This document shows, one piece after another, positions 7,451 through 7,829 of a stretch of DNA of 7,829 nucleotides. Positions within the stretch are counted from its first letter, which is position 1. Each line of letters starts with the position of its first letter. The position numbers were made by a program, and so were the translations under genes. The DNA is from an uncultured Collinsella sp. (lineage in GTDB: Bacteria; Actinomycetota; Coriobacteriia; Coriobacteriales; Coriobacteriaceae). The stretch covers positions 1 through 7,829 of the forward strand of contig CABUBS010000098.1 in NCBI GenBank assembly GCA_902489855.1, in the 5' to 3' direction. The notes below the pieces were generated by a model. The model saw only the letters and a list, made by a program, of their open reading frames with translations, was not told the DNA's origin and searched no databases.

Positions 7451-7513
7451 GGTGACACACGTTCCAGATTCGGTTTTGGGCGTGAGACAAATGTCTCACC
7501 AAAGTTGAGACAC
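7433..7513. promoter_or_regulatory. Operator cluster of TGAGACA/TGTCTCA boxes
   Basis: Within 81 bases there are TGAGACAC at 7433-7440, GTGACACAC (one-base variant) at 7452-7460, the palindrome GTGAGACA-AA-TGTCTCAC at 7482-7499 and TGAGACAC again at 7506-7513. The palindrome is perfect over 8+8 bases, typical of a dimeric regulator. The cluster lies 53-133 bases upstream of the adhesin start, the usual place for control of that gene. The regulator is not in the window and its family is not identifiable from the site. Confidence 0.7.
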
Positions 7514-7619
7514 GGCGTTTTCGCAGGAAAATAGGTGCGACTCAGAGCCATCGGGCCAAAATGATCCGTTTTCCTCCGTCCCCGGGGGCTCAAGGGCTGT
7601 CACCGATATGGCGCCATTT

Positions 7620-7773
7620 CAAAACTATGCCGGATTACGGGGCTAAGCTCGGAGACCTCATCCATACCCCCTATTTTTGAAAAACAGCAAGCGATCTACC
7701 TGCGGTTTTGTTTTTGCGATTTTCGGTATGATCGGAGGTTCGCTATCCAGCCCCGTAAACCGACATAGTTTTG
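7620..7773. repeat. 154-bp element bounded by 25-bp inverted repeats
   Basis: The arms 7620-7644 and 7749-7773 are complementary at 23 of 25 positions (mismatches 7630/7763 and 7634/7759). They enclose 104 bases that are locally AT-rich (TTTTTGAAAAA at 7674-7684, and a T-rich run around 7706-7725). In a minus-strand transcript the 7630/7763 mismatch becomes a G-U pair, giving 24 of 25 paired. It may be a small non-autonomous mobile or intergenic repeat, or a structured RNA. There is no transposase, and only TT next to each arm as a possible target duplication. Confidence 0.6.
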
Positions 7774-7788
7774 TTCGCGACGGCACAA

Positions 7789-7806
7789 CCGCGCGTTTAA
7801 GCGCGG
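7789..7806. other. Short perfect hairpin, 6-bp stem
   Basis: CCGCGC (7789-7794) and GCGCGG (7801-7806) flank the loop GTTTAA. There is no T-run on either side in either direction, so a standard terminator is not supported. It could be a terminator lacking a U tract for a gene beyond the right edge, or part of a leader structure. Confidence 0.35.
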
Positions 7807-7829
7807 GGCCGGAGCTGCCCCAAGCACTG

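Larger units (their letters stand above)
7381..7829. other. Upstream intergenic region, 449 bases, no convincing gene
   Basis: Apart from the ribosome site, operator boxes, inverted-repeat element and hairpin listed separately, the region contains the palindromes CCCCGGGG (7580-7587) and ATGGCGCCAT (7608-7617) and a plus-strand -10-like TATGAT (7727-7732) with no good -35. No plus-strand start codon with a usable frame follows TATGAT inside the window. On the minus strand one frame is open from the right edge to a TGA at 7658-7660 (56 codons), but its codon choice looks non-coding in its second half. No tRNA or rRNA is recognised. Confidence 0.7.

Noticed and set aside
7734..7738. GGAGG as a plus-strand ribosome binding site after TATGAT
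   Set aside because: No ATG, GTG or TTG lies at usable distance, and the only later TTG (7772) meets a stop within ten codons.
7618..7775. TT on both sides of the inverted repeat as a target-site duplication
   Set aside because: Two identical bases are expected often by chance, so this does not show insertion by itself.
7381..7829. CRISPR array, tRNA or riboswitch in the upstream region
   Set aside because: No regularly spaced direct repeats of CRISPR type, no cloverleaf and no recognisable riboswitch core were seen.

Overview
The window holds one very large gene on the minus strand (stop at 70, start at 7380, 2436 residues), 69 bases beyond its 3' end and 449 bases of non-coding DNA upstream of it. 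The protein is a secreted, sortase-anchored surface protein. In order it has a signal peptide, a von Willebrand factor A (VWA) head with a complete metal-binding MIDAS motif, a mixed beta head region, thirteen tandem pilin-type isopeptide modules (Spy0128/FctA-like), a Pro-rich wall spacer, LPATG, a membrane helix and an RKR tail. The GC-rich Gram-positive gene with an LPxTG signal and many Spy0128-like repeats suggests an actinobacterium of the Coriobacteriia, most like Collinsella or a relative. That placement is inferred from style, not from a database match.

Layout in plus coordinates: 1-69 is the 3' flank, with a perfect 11-bp hairpin at 32-57 that probably ends transcription. 70-7380 is the adhesin gene, read right to left: signal peptide and VWA head (about 6271-7380), mixed beta region (about 5281-6270), thirteen-module stalk (256-5280) and wall anchor (70-255). 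7381-7829 is the upstream control region. It has a Shine-Dalgarno at 7386-7392, a cluster of TGAGACA/TGTCTCA boxes at 7433-7513 built around an 18-bp palindrome, and a 154-bp element bounded by 25-bp near-perfect inverted repeats (7620-7644 and 7749-7773).

Proposed working: the VWA head binds a host or bacterial ligand and is held away from the wall by a stiff single-chain stalk. Each stalk module carries the Lys and Asn needed for an internal isopeptide bond, and twelve of the thirteen carry a clear catalytic Glu. No sortase, no pilin-polymerisation motif and no partner pilin is visible, so the sequence fits a stand-alone giant adhesin anchored by a housekeeping sortase better than a polymerised pilus subunit. 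The points most worth a second look are the operator cluster, the inverted-repeat element, the mosaic DNA identity between non-adjacent modules and the acidic insertion inside module 11.
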